A stretch of 64,000 bases of DNA from IMG/VR virus record IMGVR_UViG_3300035698_013060, positions 177,177-241,176 of that record, one strand, 5' to 3'. Source of the stretch: a virus. The notes below the pieces were generated by a model. That model did no database searches and had not been told where the DNA came from. It saw only the letters and a list, made by a program, of their open reading frames with translations. Shown here piece by piece: positions 23,964 through 33,331 of this stretch (position 1 is its first letter; each line of letters starts with the position of its first letter). A program made the translations under genes and the position numbers.

Positions 23964-25957
23964 CCAAGCAAGCTAGAGCATACACAGCCTCAGACATCAG
24001 GACCTTTGAAGGTCCTAAAGCCGTACGGAAGCGTCCCGGGATGTACGTTGGTGTCGGTGAGCCCGCGCTATGCCAGATGGGCTACGAAATCGTTTCGAAC
24101 GGTGTCGATGAGGCCATTGGAGGCCACGCTACCCTCATCACTGTCAGGATCACCAAGGACGGAATGTTCATCGTTTCTGACGATGGACGCGGTATCCCGT
24201 ACAAGAATGTCACTGTTGGATCGAAAAAGGTCCCTGCGTGTATACAGGCAGCTACCTCTCTCCATGCTGGAGGGAAATTCGACACCAATGCCTACGCTGT
24301 ATCTGGTGGGACAAATGGCGTTGGTCTCACATCAGTGAACGCACTCTCAACCCATTTCAGGCTTGAGACTCACAGAGAAGGGTTCGCCCATTTCTTTGAA
24401 TGTGAGAAGGGTGAGATTGTCACCCCACTGACGAAGATCGGGAAGTCCAAGAAGACAGGGACCATTGTCGAATTCAAGCCGGATCCATCCGTCTTGGAAG
24501 TCGTTGACTTCCCGGAGAAGCGCATCAGAGAGATGTGTAAGAACGCCGCTTACTTGAATTCTGGTCTGAAGGTCGTGTTCCAACCGGCACAGGGTAAGAA
24601 GGAAGTCTTCCAGTTCGAAGACGGCCCGGCACAGTTCGTCATGGATCATGCTGAGGTTGCCGTTAACGACGGAGCCAGGGTCATCTTCAAACCTCCATTC
24701 GCCATCAATGGCTCTGACGGCAACGTCGAAGTCCACACGGCGTTTACCTGGACTACTTCAGGCAACGAGGAGATTCATTCTTTTGTCAACGGCGTACGTA
24801 CACCTATGGGCGGTACGCATGAGACAGGCTTCAGGTTGGCACTGACTCAACGACTCAAGGCATTCGTGGAGGGAGGCGACTTCCTTAAGGGCAAGGACAA
24901 GAAAGTCAAAGTCGATGGCGTAGACACCCGTGAGGGCATCGTAGCCATCGTCTCTGTCCGTCTTCCTGAACCCAAATTCCACTCTCAGACGAAGGATCGT
25001 TTGGGATCTCTGGAAGCTCAAGGTGCTACGCAGAAGTTGACTCATGAATTCTTGAAGGATCTTCTTCAGCGTGACAGGGACATAGCCAAGGCCCTAGCCC
25101 TCCGGGTTGTGGCGGCGGCAAGAAGCCGAGTAGCGGCTAAACGTGCTCGTGAGATGACCCGGAAGGATGTCTTAGGCGACAACCTAGGGCTTCCGGCAAA
25201 GCTCAAGGACTGTATCTCAACGAATGCTGACGAATGTGAGCTCTTTCTCGTCGAGGGAAACTCGGCTGGGGGATCGGCAGAAGTCGGCAGGGATTCAAAG
25301 ACGCAGGCCATTCTGTTCCTTCGTGGTAAAGTGCTCAATACCCACAATCGCGACCTGGCAAACGTGCTGAAGAATGAGGAGATCAGGTCGATCCTCTCTG
25401 CTCTTGGTACCGGGATCGGCCCGGAGTTCGACATCGAGAAGCTTCGGTACAACAAGGTCATCCTGATGACCGATGCTGACGTTGATGGTAGTCATATCGT
25501 ATGTCTGTTGTTGACTCTGTTCTACAAGCATCTACCTCAGCTCATTCAGCGTGGTCATGTTTATGTAGCCCAACCACCTCTCTTTCAGTTGAAGAAGGGT
25601 CCGAAGATCGTTGGATACTTTCATGGTGATACAGAACGAGACCGGTGGATCATGGACAAAGTGGAAGAATCCTACGATGTCGATGCAGGTACAACCCTTA
25701 CGAACATTCCTGACGAAGTCATCGCTGAGTGTACCAGAGGGTTTTCGTTCGGTTACTTGAAGGGCCTGGGAGAAATGAACCCCGACGAATTGGCTGAAAC
25801 TACCATGCGACCGAATGATCGAGCGTTGGTCAGGGTCGATATCGATGACGCTGAGGAGGCGTTCAATGCGTTCAGAGTCTTGATGGACAACCGGGCGGTC
25901 GAAGATCGCAAGGAATTTATCTCCGAGAACGCGCTGGATGCAAGTCTCGACGTCTAG
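23960..25957 (+). CDS. gyrB: DNA gyrase / topoisomerase IIA subunit B
   Basis: 665-residue ATPase subunit of a type IIA topoisomerase. The GHKL ATPase has YEIVSNGVDEA (Glu, and Asn in the ATP site), DDGRGIP and GGTNGVG. The transducer follows, then the TOPRIM domain with EGNSAGG (Mg-binding Glu, about residue 430) and DADVDGSHI (about 508). The length matches GyrB/ParE without the Gram-negative insertion. Its A subunit partner is encoded 10 kb downstream and carries a gyrase signature. The phage probably supercoils its own DNA or resists gyrase inhibition. Confidence 0.95.
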   Translation: MTKQARAYTASDIRTFEGPKAVRKRPGMYVGVGEPALCQMGYEIVSNGVDEAIGGHATLITVRITKDGMFIVSDDGRGIPYKNVTVGSKKVPACIQAATSLHAGGKFDTNAYAVSGGTNGVGLTSVNALSTHFRLETHREGFAHFFECEKGEIVTPLTKIGKSKKTGTIVEFKPDPSVLEVVDFPEKRIREMCKNAAYLNSGLKVVFQPAQGKKEVFQFEDGPAQFVMDHAEVAVNDGARVIFKPPFAINGSDGNVEVHTAFTWTTSGNEEIHSFVNGVRTPMGGTHETGFRLALTQRLKAFVEGGDFLKGKDKKVKVDGVDTREGIVAIVSVRLPEPKFHSQTKDRLGSLEAQGATQKLTHEFLKDLLQRDRDIAKALALRVVAAARSRVAAKRAREMTRKDVLGDNLGLPAKLKDCISTNADECELFLVEGNSAGGSAEVGRDSKTQAILFLRGKVLNTHNRDLANVLKNEEIRSILSALGTGIGPEFDIEKLRYNKVILMTDADVDGSHIVCLLLTLFYKHLPQLIQRGHVYVAQPPLFQLKKGPKIVGYFHGDTERDRWIMDKVEESYDVDAGTTLTNIPDEVIAECTRGFSFGYLKGLGEMNPDELAETTMRPNDRALVRVDIDDAEEAFNAFRVLMDNRAVEDRKEFISENALDASLDV

Positions 25958-25976
25958 AAAGCTCAAAGGAAAGAAA

Positions 25977-26341
25977 ATGTTCAACATCGATAGCAAAGAT
26001 GACGATTGGGGCAAATGTCCAGAATGCGGTGTTGACCTCAACTTCTCTTTGATAGCCAGGAGATTGATCTCGGTTGTCCCCCGGAAGCATTGGTTAGGGT
26101 TGAGTGCTCCAGGTGTGGGGAGTTGAGAGTCCAGAAGTATGTCCTCAAAGAGGTCAAAGAGGGGCAAATCTTCGGCGGTAAGGTTCTTGGGACCAAATCT
26201 GAATGTCCCTCTTGCAAGAAAGGCAAATTGGAGTTTGGTAAGGAAACACCTCTTGAGGATTACGATGACATCGGTGATGGCGTTGACATCTGGCTCAAAT
26301 GCAACAAGTGTAACGATCGGTTTGTCGGCCTATTCGAGTAG
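25977..26341 (+). pseudogene. zinc-ribbon protein interrupted by an apparent -1 frameshift
   Basis: ATG 25977 gives MFNIDSKDDDWGKCPECGVDLNFSL. Around 26043-26051 the coding signal moves to the -1 frame, which continues FDSQEIDLGCPPEALVRVEC and on to the stop at 26341. The joined product of about 120 residues has four paired-Cys motifs (CPEC, CSRC, CPSC, CNKC), enough for two zinc sites, each frame holding only part. Options are a programmed frameshift, a decayed gene, or a sequencing error; the downstream part has no good start of its own. Confidence 0.6.
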
Positions 26342-26365
26342 ATTTTCGACGTCTAAGGAGAATTC

Positions 26366-26611
26366 ATGAAAATCAAGAAAGCAGAAGAGATAATGTGTGG
26401 ACTGGTCCCGGATGCATCCGAGGAGGACATCCAGGAAGCTGTCCGTGTCGTTGGTCCTGGCGCTGCAAGGCGCATGAAGGATCTTAGGCCTCCTAAGCCG
26501 CCTTCGGGTTTTCGAGGACATATCAGGAAGCCTCATACGAGATTGGTGAAAAGCCCTGACGGGAGTTGTCATCTGGCGCAAGTCAAAGGATGTCTTGTCA
26601 AGGGAAGATAA
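26366..26611 (+). CDS. hypothetical protein, 81 aa
   Basis: ATG 26366 after AAGGAGAA. A helical N-terminal half (MKIKKAEEIMCGLVPDASEE) is followed by a Pro/Arg-rich tail. It is the last gene before a terminator. No family recognised. Confidence 0.7.
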   Translation: MKIKKAEEIMCGLVPDASEEDIQEAVRVVGPGAARRMKDLRPPKPPSGFRGHIRKPHTRLVKSPDGSCHLAQVKGCLVKGR

Positions 26612-26633
26612 CGGGTCCGCAATTACGCCCGTG

Positions 26634-26675
26634 CAGGAACCCCCTTTGTTTGAAGGGGGTTCCTGTTCTTTTTCT
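26634..26675 (+). terminator. rho-independent terminator
   Basis: CAGGAACCCCCTT, loop TGTTTG, and its complement, followed by TTCTTTTTCT. It ends the unit running from gyrB. Confidence 0.93.
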
Positions 26676-26701
26676 CAACGTCGATAGAGCACTGTCAGAC
26701 T

Positions 26702-26741
26702 CATATTACCGAACTAAGCCCGATAGACTTTCACTATGGGC
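26702..26741 (+). promoter_or_regulatory. CATATTA motif plus inverted operator-like element
   Basis: CATATTA at 26702-26708 is followed by GCCCGATAGACT...TATGGGC at 26718-26741, nearly the same inverted element as at 11360-11380. It could be an operator or a 5' leader hairpin for the gene at 26797. Confidence 0.6.
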
Positions 26742-26796
26742 CCAGGTATCCTTACGCCTATTAGACTGAAGTAGGAATAGAAGAGAGGGCGGTTCC

Positions 26797-27783
26797 ATGC
26801 GTTACAGTATCTATGATTCGGTCGTCGAGAGAGCCATCCGCGCAATGCGAAAGGACCCCGTGTTCCAGGAGAAGACGAAAACCCGGCGGAAGAAGGACCG
26901 GCGGCAGAAGAAGGTAGAGACGGTCTATGAAACTATCCTCAATCCGGCCCAGGCCTTTCTCTTGGGCGGCAACGCTGTTCGTGTGGTGGTTGACGAATTG
27001 ATGTGGGACCAGGACGGCAAGCGCATACTGTTCGTTGAAAGCGGTATTCTCGAGTCGATGGAACATTCCTCCTTCGATCTCAGAGGTGACGAGTTCACAG
27101 TTCCCTACAGGTCTTTCACCGTGGCGTGGCCTGAGTCGAGCGGACTCCCGGCCTGTTTGGTGACATTCCTCGGTCCGGATGATGTGGCTGATAAGGCTGA
27201 CATGGTTGGAGAGTACGCACCCTCTTTCAATGACGCACTTATGAGCACCATCAGCGACCTCTTCCCAGCTGGGAGGAAGTGGTTGATGAACATCAGCTTC
27301 AGTCAGGACAACTCTGAGCTCAGAGCGACGATCCCGTCAGAACAGCTCGGAGATATCCTGTTGGGCCCTGAGTGTATGGAGAGAGTTTTCGTCGGTAAGG
27401 ATCGTCCTCGAGTCGAGCTCATCGACGGCGAGGCCTTCGACGAGGCAGAGACAAAACTCATGCACCGCCTATTCCTTGCGGTATGTCAGCTTTCGGTGTA
27501 CGCCCGGGCTTTCCCGGACAAACTCCGTCCTGGCCTACCGGCTCAGAAGCCTGTCTTTGGGACTCGCTTCGACAGTCAATCCAGTCACCTTTCATCGGAA
27601 GAGCTGTTGGATGAGTCGGGGATGATCAAGGCTCACTACCGGAAGTCCCATTACCGTGCGCTCCGTCACAAGCGGTACCACCGGGATGAAGAAGGCCTGG
27701 TCCGTGTGGTCAAGGTGAGAGCTGCGGTCGTCGGAGCTGAGGTATCCTCCTCCACAGAGGAGAGTTATAAGGAAGTAGTATGA
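26797..27783 (+). CDS. hypothetical protein, 328 aa
   Basis: An N-terminal basic patch (KTRRKKDRRQKK) is followed by an alpha/beta body. Its C-terminal motif HYRKSHYRALRHKRY is like the H-x-R-x-G/S-H-x-R ends found in phage and plasmid proteins of unknown function, including AcrVA2-like ones. The resemblance is limited to that motif. First gene after a promoter-like element; overlaps the next gene by 4 bases. Confidence 0.78.
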   Translation: MRYSIYDSVVERAIRAMRKDPVFQEKTKTRRKKDRRQKKVETVYETILNPAQAFLLGGNAVRVVVDELMWDQDGKRILFVESGILESMEHSSFDLRGDEFTVPYRSFTVAWPESSGLPACLVTFLGPDDVADKADMVGEYAPSFNDALMSTISDLFPAGRKWLMNISFSQDNSELRATIPSEQLGDILLGPECMERVFVGKDRPRVELIDGEAFDEAETKLMHRLFLAVCQLSVYARAFPDKLRPGLPAQKPVFGTRFDSQSSHLSSEELLDESGMIKAHYRKSHYRALRHKRYHRDEEGLVRVVKVRAAVVGAEVSSSTEESYKEVV

Positions 27784-28019
27784 ACCGGTACGAGAAAAAG
27801 CTCGTTGAGTCCTTGATCATGATCGAGGTGGAACTGGAGATCTGGGGCGAATCAGATTGTCCTAGTCGCCTCAATAATCAGGAGAACCTTGAAGAGGCTC
27901 GAACCGACCGTCGCCAACTCCGCAAGGAGTTGGAGCTGGAAGAGAGAGGACTGAGTCTAACGGGAATGGGCGGCCTTCGGGCCGTCCTGACCCGGAAGAC
28001 TTGTTTTAAGGAGAATTGA
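27780..28019 (+). CDS. hypothetical protein, 79 aa
   Basis: Acidic coiled-coil protein beginning MNRYEKKLVESLIMIE, coupled by ATGA to the gene upstream and ending one base before the next gene. No family recognised. Confidence 0.72.
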   Translation: MNRYEKKLVESLIMIEVELEIWGESDCPSRLNNQENLEEARTDRRQLRKELELEERGLSLTGMGGLRAVLTRKTCFKEN

Positions 28020-28020
28020 G

Positions 28021-28272
28021 ATGGGAAAGATGTCCAAAGCGAAGAATTTGATGGCTCGGAAGCTTGCAGCTGAAGGAATGATGGATGCAACCGGGATCGC
28101 CGCCGAACTCGGAATCACGAAGAGCCAGGCGGCCGGGATCATGTCATCGGTCACCAAAGGACCTGAAGTTGAATCTAGCGCTGCCTATAAGGCTGCTGAA
28201 ACTAGGGGGCAGAGCCACCAAAAGAAAGAAGTAAGCCATGAATCCGGTAAGCTTTTTCAGAAGGCAGAATAA
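28021..28272 (+). CDS. small helix-turn-helix protein, 83 aa
   Basis: AAGGAG precedes ATG 28021. Residues 12-43 (ARKLAAEGMMDATGIAAELG and on) look like a helix-turn-helix of the resolvase/sigma-region-4 type, followed by a disordered tail. Probably a DNA-binding regulator. Its end overlaps the start of the next gene by 35 bases. Confidence 0.7.
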   Translation: MGKMSKAKNLMARKLAAEGMMDATGIAAELGITKSQAAGIMSSVTKGPEVESSAAYKAAETRGQSHQKKEVSHESGKLFQKAE

Positions 28273-29137
28273 GAAGTGGAGGGAGCTTACCCCAACGGAC
28301 AGGAGATGCATTCGGCATCTCCTGTCTACCGGACGGTATAGCTTCAAAACCATAGCGATGACAGTGGCCTGCTGTTACAAACAAGTGGGTGGAATCCACC
28401 AGACTTCCATGCGAGCTGGGGGTTTTGTTGAGGCCCAAGCTGAAGAAGACAAGAGGGAGAGAACTTGTCGTCAGTGCGGAGAGACTAAGTCAAGAAAGGA
28501 ATTCATCTATATCTCTAAGACCAAGGTTTGGACCAACCTCTGTAAGGAATGTGGGAAGACCAACAAGCGGGAATCCGACAGGAAGAATCCCAAGAGGGGT
28601 CAAGGAAAGACTGGTCTTACCAGGGAAGAGCTGATAGCCAAGCGCAAGGCAGAAGCAATGAACCCTGAGGAGAGGAAGGAAAAGAGAAGACAATGGGGGA
28701 GGGAGAGCTACAGGAGGAATCGGGAGAAGCGGCAGGCGTATAACAAAGAGTACAAGGTGAAGCCTGAGGTCAGGAAGAGAAACAACGACCTGAAGAACGA
28801 GTTCAATCAGAAGCGTCGGAAAATCATCTCCTATTTCAAGGAGTATGGTCACCCCCCTGAGGGATGTGGTTATGACTCTGAACAAGTAGAGTACTGGATT
28901 CTACAGGATGAAGTAGCTAACGAGAGTGCAAGGAATCGTCATAGGATTCTGAGGCAAGCCGTGAACTATATGAGAGAACACGGTACTATTCCTGAAGACT
29001 GTCCTTTCAATACGGAGTCAGTGAAAAAGTACGACACTAACATGAAGAAAAAAGCTGAGGAGGAGATGCTCCGAAAGCGAAGGAAGCGAAAAGATGCAAG
29101 AAAAGCAAAAGAAACTAGTTCAGGAGGAACTCCTTAA
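28238..29137 (+). CDS. HTH + zinc-ribbon protein (HNH-like accessory), 299 aa
   Basis: Residues about 15-50 (LTPTDRRCIRHLLSTGRYSF and on) resemble an HTH, which supports the long start. CRQCGETKSRKEF followed by LCKEC (about 79-110) is a zinc-ribbon of the kind found ahead of HNH or homing nucleases. The remainder is long charged helix. No complete HNH catalytic core is visible, so it may be a DNA-binding remnant or a non-nuclease paralogue. A 12-bp hairpin (28298-28326, loop ATTCG) lies inside its 5' coding part. Confidence 0.68.
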   Translation: MNPVSFFRRQNKKWRELTPTDRRCIRHLLSTGRYSFKTIAMTVACCYKQVGGIHQTSMRAGGFVEAQAEEDKRERTCRQCGETKSRKEFIYISKTKVWTNLCKECGKTNKRESDRKNPKRGQGKTGLTREELIAKRKAEAMNPEERKEKRRQWGRESYRRNREKRQAYNKEYKVKPEVRKRNNDLKNEFNQKRRKIISYFKEYGHPPEGCGYDSEQVEYWILQDEVANESARNRHRILRQAVNYMREHGTIPEDCPFNTESVKKYDTNMKKKAEEEMLRKRRKRKDARKAKETSSGGTP

Positions 29138-30599
29138 GGTCTCTTCTCTGTTCCTTGCGGCTCGTAATTCTGGAGTGGAGGTTACCGAGGCAGCTGAAAT
29201 CCTAGCTGATATGATCGTCAGTAAGAAGTATACTAGGTGTACTCGATGCATGATGGTCAAACCGGCTTCTACCTTTACTAAGAGTGCTAAGTGTCGGAAG
29301 TGCGTTCGATCTGATAACATGAAGAAGCCTGGTTGGCATGAACACAGGTTGAAAGCCATGAAACTCAGTCGGGAGAAAAAGAGAGAAAAAGAAGGGAGAA
29401 TGACCTGGGATGAATATGTCGCGGACTGTAAGGCTAAAGCCCAGTCTCCAGAAGAGAAGAAAGCCAAGTGCCATGAGGCTTATCTGAAACGGAAAGCTCA
29501 AGGGTTCACCGAAGGAGAGGTTCGGACGTGGGATGAGATCAAAGAAGGCCGAAAGCGCAAGGTCTCTGAATTTGTCTCTGACCCGAAGTTCTGTTCTGAT
29601 GGAGTTGAGAAGCAGGAGGTCATCGGCGAGATAGCCTCGATCACTAGTGCTCTCTACGGAGATAATCCAGTCTCCTTTCTCGGGATGCAAGATCAAAGCT
29701 GTCGAGAAATCTTCATCCTTCGAGAGCTAATGAACCTCAACACTCGAGCCTGTCATGTAGTGGAGTATGATAAGGAGACAGCTGATAAGATCCGTAAGGT
29801 GGCTTTTGCTCATTTCCCTTGGATGCAGGTGACTCATGATGACGTCAACAAGTATGTTAAAAAAGGGAAGTATCCGGCCAAAGCTAAGCTCATGTTAGCC
29901 CATCTCGATTACGTAGGTGTCATGACTCAGCCAAAGGTTGAAGCAATAGCCCACCTCATGCATGGTAATAAGAGGTCTTCAGATCGGAAAGGATCAGGAG
30001 GATCCTTGACCTTTACAACGTACCAGGAGTTCCATCAGAGGTTCGTGATTACCCCGGGTCAAGTGGATCTAATCGTCCCAGATGGTATCCATGTTTACAG
30101 GAGAGAATACAAGGGTTTGAGAAACGCCAGTATGATTACTGACGGTTTTATCCCAAAGTCCTGGCTAAGGATGGATCGAAAGCTCGAGAAGCTTGAAGTC
30201 GAGCTTCCTAGTTTCGTGAAACTCTCGATAGAAGATAAGAAAGCTATCTCAGAGATGTTGGTTCAGGGGACTAAACCCTTGGTTGCTAGCAAGCTCTTAG
30301 AACTCCCCTTGTTCCAGGTCTTCTCTATAGCCGCCCCTATGATCAGATCTGGTGCGATCTTCTACTGTAAACAGTGTGATAAGTTTATTGACTCTTCAGA
30401 GAGAAATAACGGGTTTCGCTGCAAGGACTGTAAGAGAAAGGATCAACGAGAAAGAAACAAGATCGAGAGTCCTGAAACCAAGGCTCAAAAAAGAGAAAAT
30501 CACCGGCGCTTCAGACGAAAGCATGGTATCGTTCCCTGGGACGAACACTGCCAGAGGAAAAAGCAAAAAGCGATTGAAAGAAGAGAGGTCACTACATGA
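29094..30599 (+). CDS. zinc-ribbon protein, 501 aa
   Basis: ATG 29094 after GGAAG, overlapping the previous gene by 44 bases. CTRCMMVKPASTF...CRKC (about 43-67) repeats the zinc-ribbon of the 299-residue neighbour, and a second ribbon near the C-terminus (CKQC, CKDC) is followed by a basic tail. The middle is unlike anything I recognise. Related zinc modules in three successive genes suggest a locally expanded family. Confidence 0.75.
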   Translation: MQEKQKKLVQEELLKVSSLFLAARNSGVEVTEAAEILADMIVSKKYTRCTRCMMVKPASTFTKSAKCRKCVRSDNMKKPGWHEHRLKAMKLSREKKREKEGRMTWDEYVADCKAKAQSPEEKKAKCHEAYLKRKAQGFTEGEVRTWDEIKEGRKRKVSEFVSDPKFCSDGVEKQEVIGEIASITSALYGDNPVSFLGMQDQSCREIFILRELMNLNTRACHVVEYDKETADKIRKVAFAHFPWMQVTHDDVNKYVKKGKYPAKAKLMLAHLDYVGVMTQPKVEAIAHLMHGNKRSSDRKGSGGSLTFTTYQEFHQRFVITPGQVDLIVPDGIHVYRREYKGLRNASMITDGFIPKSWLRMDRKLEKLEVELPSFVKLSIEDKKAISEMLVQGTKPLVASKLLELPLFQVFSIAAPMIRSGAIFYCKQCDKFIDSSERNNGFRCKDCKRKDQRERNKIESPETKAQKRENHRRFRRKHGIVPWDEHCQRKKQKAIERREVTT

Positions 30600-30979
30600 G
30601 TAAAAATAACAACTGTCTGGAAGGATTCGTGTGTCCGAACTGTGAGTACACGGAGCATTTCTACATACGGAGTAAGTCGCTCTTCGAGGTCCATGATAAT
30701 GGGACCGAAGGGCATGAGGATGTCGAGTGGGATGGACGCAGTGATTGTCGCTGTGGTTCATGTGATCATTGGGCTCCTGTTGAGGATTTCTGTCTCAGCT
30801 ACGTCAACCACGACAAAGACAAGTACCGAGAGGCTGCGAAGAAGCATTACTCTCATGGCGGGACACTAGAGGTCGACCCGAATGCTTCAGTGTCCATCTC
30901 GGATGATGACGGTGCCTACGTCGAAATGCAGAAGTGGATTACTGACGAAGAAGCTGGGGTCAAGAGGTCCAAAGACTAA
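30596..30979 (+). CDS. zinc-binding protein, 127 aa
   Basis: Overlaps the previous gene by 4 bases. CPNC (about 13) and CRCGSC (about 50) probably make one zinc site; the C-terminal half is acidic. No family recognised. Confidence 0.75.
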   Translation: MSKNNNCLEGFVCPNCEYTEHFYIRSKSLFEVHDNGTEGHEDVEWDGRSDCRCGSCDHWAPVEDFCLSYVNHDKDKYREAAKKHYSHGGTLEVDPNASVSISDDDGAYVEMQKWITDEEAGVKRSKD

Positions 30980-31027
30980 AGGCGATGGATTGAAACCCGT
31001 CACCGGAGAATATAGGGAGAAAATGTG

Positions 31028-33331
31028 ATGGGTGGGAAACAGCGTAAGAAGATAAACTTCAAGTGGTCGAGCGAGGAACAGAGAAAGAGGATCGAAGGAG
31101 ACCGGAAACTCAAAGCTGAGTTGATGAAGAAAGGTTACAAATTTTCTAGACACTTCAAGATAGCTGACTTGCGGATCAATGTCGCAGAAGATATGGAAGA
31201 GCTCCGAGATTCTCTGGATGAATCTACGGCTTCTGGGATCATTCTCAGACAAGCTACTGATGTCGTTATCGGTAGTGGACTTCACAATACCTCTAGGTTA
31301 GTGGAAGTAGTCTCAGCATCTTCCAAACTTAAAGACCTCTCTAAGTGGTACAAAGCTACAACAAGAGACAGGTTGGATCTGAGACTCTTAGACCAGGTCG
31401 TCATAATCCTCGAAAATCTCAAAATAGGATCAGTCTTGATTCGAGATATCGAGGATGAGAGGGCAGAAATCCTTGTTGAGAGAGCGAAGGCTTCTGAAAA
31501 GAAAAAGATCGAGGAAGTCAAGTTTTACGAGTTCTACCGCAAGAAAAAAGAGATTGAGTCTGAGAAAAGACGGAAGAATAACCTACGTCGAGGTAAAGAA
31601 AAAAAGGAAGCAGCTAGGCTTAAAATAGAGGCTGAAAAGAAAGCTGCAGAAAAGAAGAGGATTCTCAAGAATGAAGCTGAGGTGAAGAGGGCTTTAATCT
31701 GGAGGGGGAAGCTAGACGAGAAGATTGAGTCTAGACGACAGAGCATTATCCGTATCATGAAGAAAGGGATAAAGAACAGACCTGAGCTGTTGAGCGACGA
31801 AGCTCTTGAAATCTGGACGGCCGGAATGGAAGATGCTCTTGAACTGGATAGACAATCCGGTGAAAATAGGATCTCCTATGGGTATAGTCCTCTCATTGGA
31901 TTTTATACTTTCCCTGATATGATGTCTATCGTCTACAAACTTCGAAATCTCGTAACAGAAACGATTGGAAAGAAAAGGAGGGAAGAAAGGAAAGAGGAAA
32001 AGAAACTTCAGAAGGAGGAAAAGAAGCTTCAGAAGGAGAAAGATGACAAGTTGAAAAGTGAGACTTGTTCAAATCCTCTTCCTAGGAAGTATGCTCCAAG
32101 GACTTCGTGTATAGCTCTCAGGACACTTGCCTCTAAGAAGATAGGGCGAGTTAGAATAAGAGTCTACAAGGCACTCAACAATAACCGGTGTACTGGACAT
32201 CCAGAAGTTTCTCCATTTTGGAAGGAAAGTCTAGAGATAATTTTGGATCCAGTCCTTCAGGAAATCTTCGGTCTTATAGAGAATGAAGAAAAGTGGCATC
32301 ATTTGGTTCCAAATGTAACTGATGTTGTCAAACTCCTGAAAATAGAGGTAGGACCGATGGTCGCCTCTGTTAAAAAGGAATTCAGGATCTTAGACCGAAA
32401 GAAGGCAGTTGAGAGAGAAAAGAGGAAGAGGGAAAAGAACCATACAAAGTTCTTAAGAAAACTGAAGGAAAAGGTTAAGGACGATTGTCTCAGTAATCTT
32501 TCAGAAAAGAACCGAGATCATTTTCTGAAGGAGTTTGAAAAACAAAAAGTAGCAAAGAAAGAGTTTGATGAGAAAGAACGAGTCAGGATTTATGTAGAGG
32601 GTTATCTACGTTCCTACGATCCTGAGCCGATTCATGTCAAGCCTGCTGAAGTCGAGAGTCTTGGAGGATTGAAGTCTTATGCCGTCTGCAGCTCTTGTGG
32701 TGATCAGTTTCCAAGAAATGATGAGATCTTGGATTCAAAGAACATCTGCATAGTCTGTCCAGACTGCTACAACATTGGAAGCGGTGACGGAGCTTTGGAC
32801 TGTTCTGCATGTGAGATATCTCACCTCCATCCAGGCGAATCCTGTACTACATGCGCATGGGTCAGGGACGGTCTGGAAGACAGAGAAAGGTTCGATCCTT
32901 GGGACTGGGATCTCGAAGACGACGATGCTCCCACTGAAATGGAATATGCTCCGGGAGATAAGCCTGCGACACTCCAATTCGTGAAGAAGCATTTGACAGT
33001 GAAGTATCTCAGTAGTTGCTACATAGAAAGGAGAAAAGGGAATACCATGGTGGTACAAGATGAGAAGCAACCGAGGTTGTTCCTCAGAGTCTGGCCCAAA
33101 GGTCGTAGAGCATTCTATTGGAATGGATTCTCAAACGGGAAGTTTGTCAATCTAGAGCTTGGAGATTGGCCTGGTATTCGTCTTCGTCATGCCAGATTGG
33201 CAACAATCATGTTCAATCATCGTGTGTACCATGCTGGGGGCGTTAACCCGGCTGAGCTCTTTGATGTTCTGGAACATGTCAAGGAAATGGATGGAGGTAA
33301 GACAGGCCTTCGTCATGTAAACACATATTAG
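31028..33331 (+). CDS. charged coiled-coil protein with zinc ribbons and an integrase-type arm domain, 767 aa
   Basis: ATG 31028 is taken (GGGAG 8 bases upstream); a GTG one codon earlier is possible. Residues 140-240 and 310-345 are extreme Lys/Glu/Arg coiled coil. Residues about 555-620 hold a Cys-rich region (CSSCG, CPDC, CSAC, CTTC). The C-terminal ~80 residues (LFLRVWPKGRRAFYW, then LGDWPGIRLRHARL) look like the DUF4102 arm-type DNA-binding domain normally at the N-terminus of tyrosine integrases. No recombinase catalytic residues follow. Probably a DNA-binding structural or regulatory protein. Confidence 0.75.
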   Translation: MGGKQRKKINFKWSSEEQRKRIEGDRKLKAELMKKGYKFSRHFKIADLRINVAEDMEELRDSLDESTASGIILRQATDVVIGSGLHNTSRLVEVVSASSKLKDLSKWYKATTRDRLDLRLLDQVVIILENLKIGSVLIRDIEDERAEILVERAKASEKKKIEEVKFYEFYRKKKEIESEKRRKNNLRRGKEKKEAARLKIEAEKKAAEKKRILKNEAEVKRALIWRGKLDEKIESRRQSIIRIMKKGIKNRPELLSDEALEIWTAGMEDALELDRQSGENRISYGYSPLIGFYTFPDMMSIVYKLRNLVTETIGKKRREERKEEKKLQKEEKKLQKEKDDKLKSETCSNPLPRKYAPRTSCIALRTLASKKIGRVRIRVYKALNNNRCTGHPEVSPFWKESLEIILDPVLQEIFGLIENEEKWHHLVPNVTDVVKLLKIEVGPMVASVKKEFRILDRKKAVEREKRKREKNHTKFLRKLKEKVKDDCLSNLSEKNRDHFLKEFEKQKVAKKEFDEKERVRIYVEGYLRSYDPEPIHVKPAEVESLGGLKSYAVCSSCGDQFPRNDEILDSKNICIVCPDCYNIGSGDGALDCSACEISHLHPGESCTTCAWVRDGLEDRERFDPWDWDLEDDDAPTEMEYAPGDKPATLQFVKKHLTVKYLSSCYIERRKGNTMVVQDEKQPRLFLRVWPKGRRAFYWNGFSNGKFVNLELGDWPGIRLRHARLATIMFNHRVYHAGGVNPAELFDVLEHVKEMDGGKTGLRHVNTY

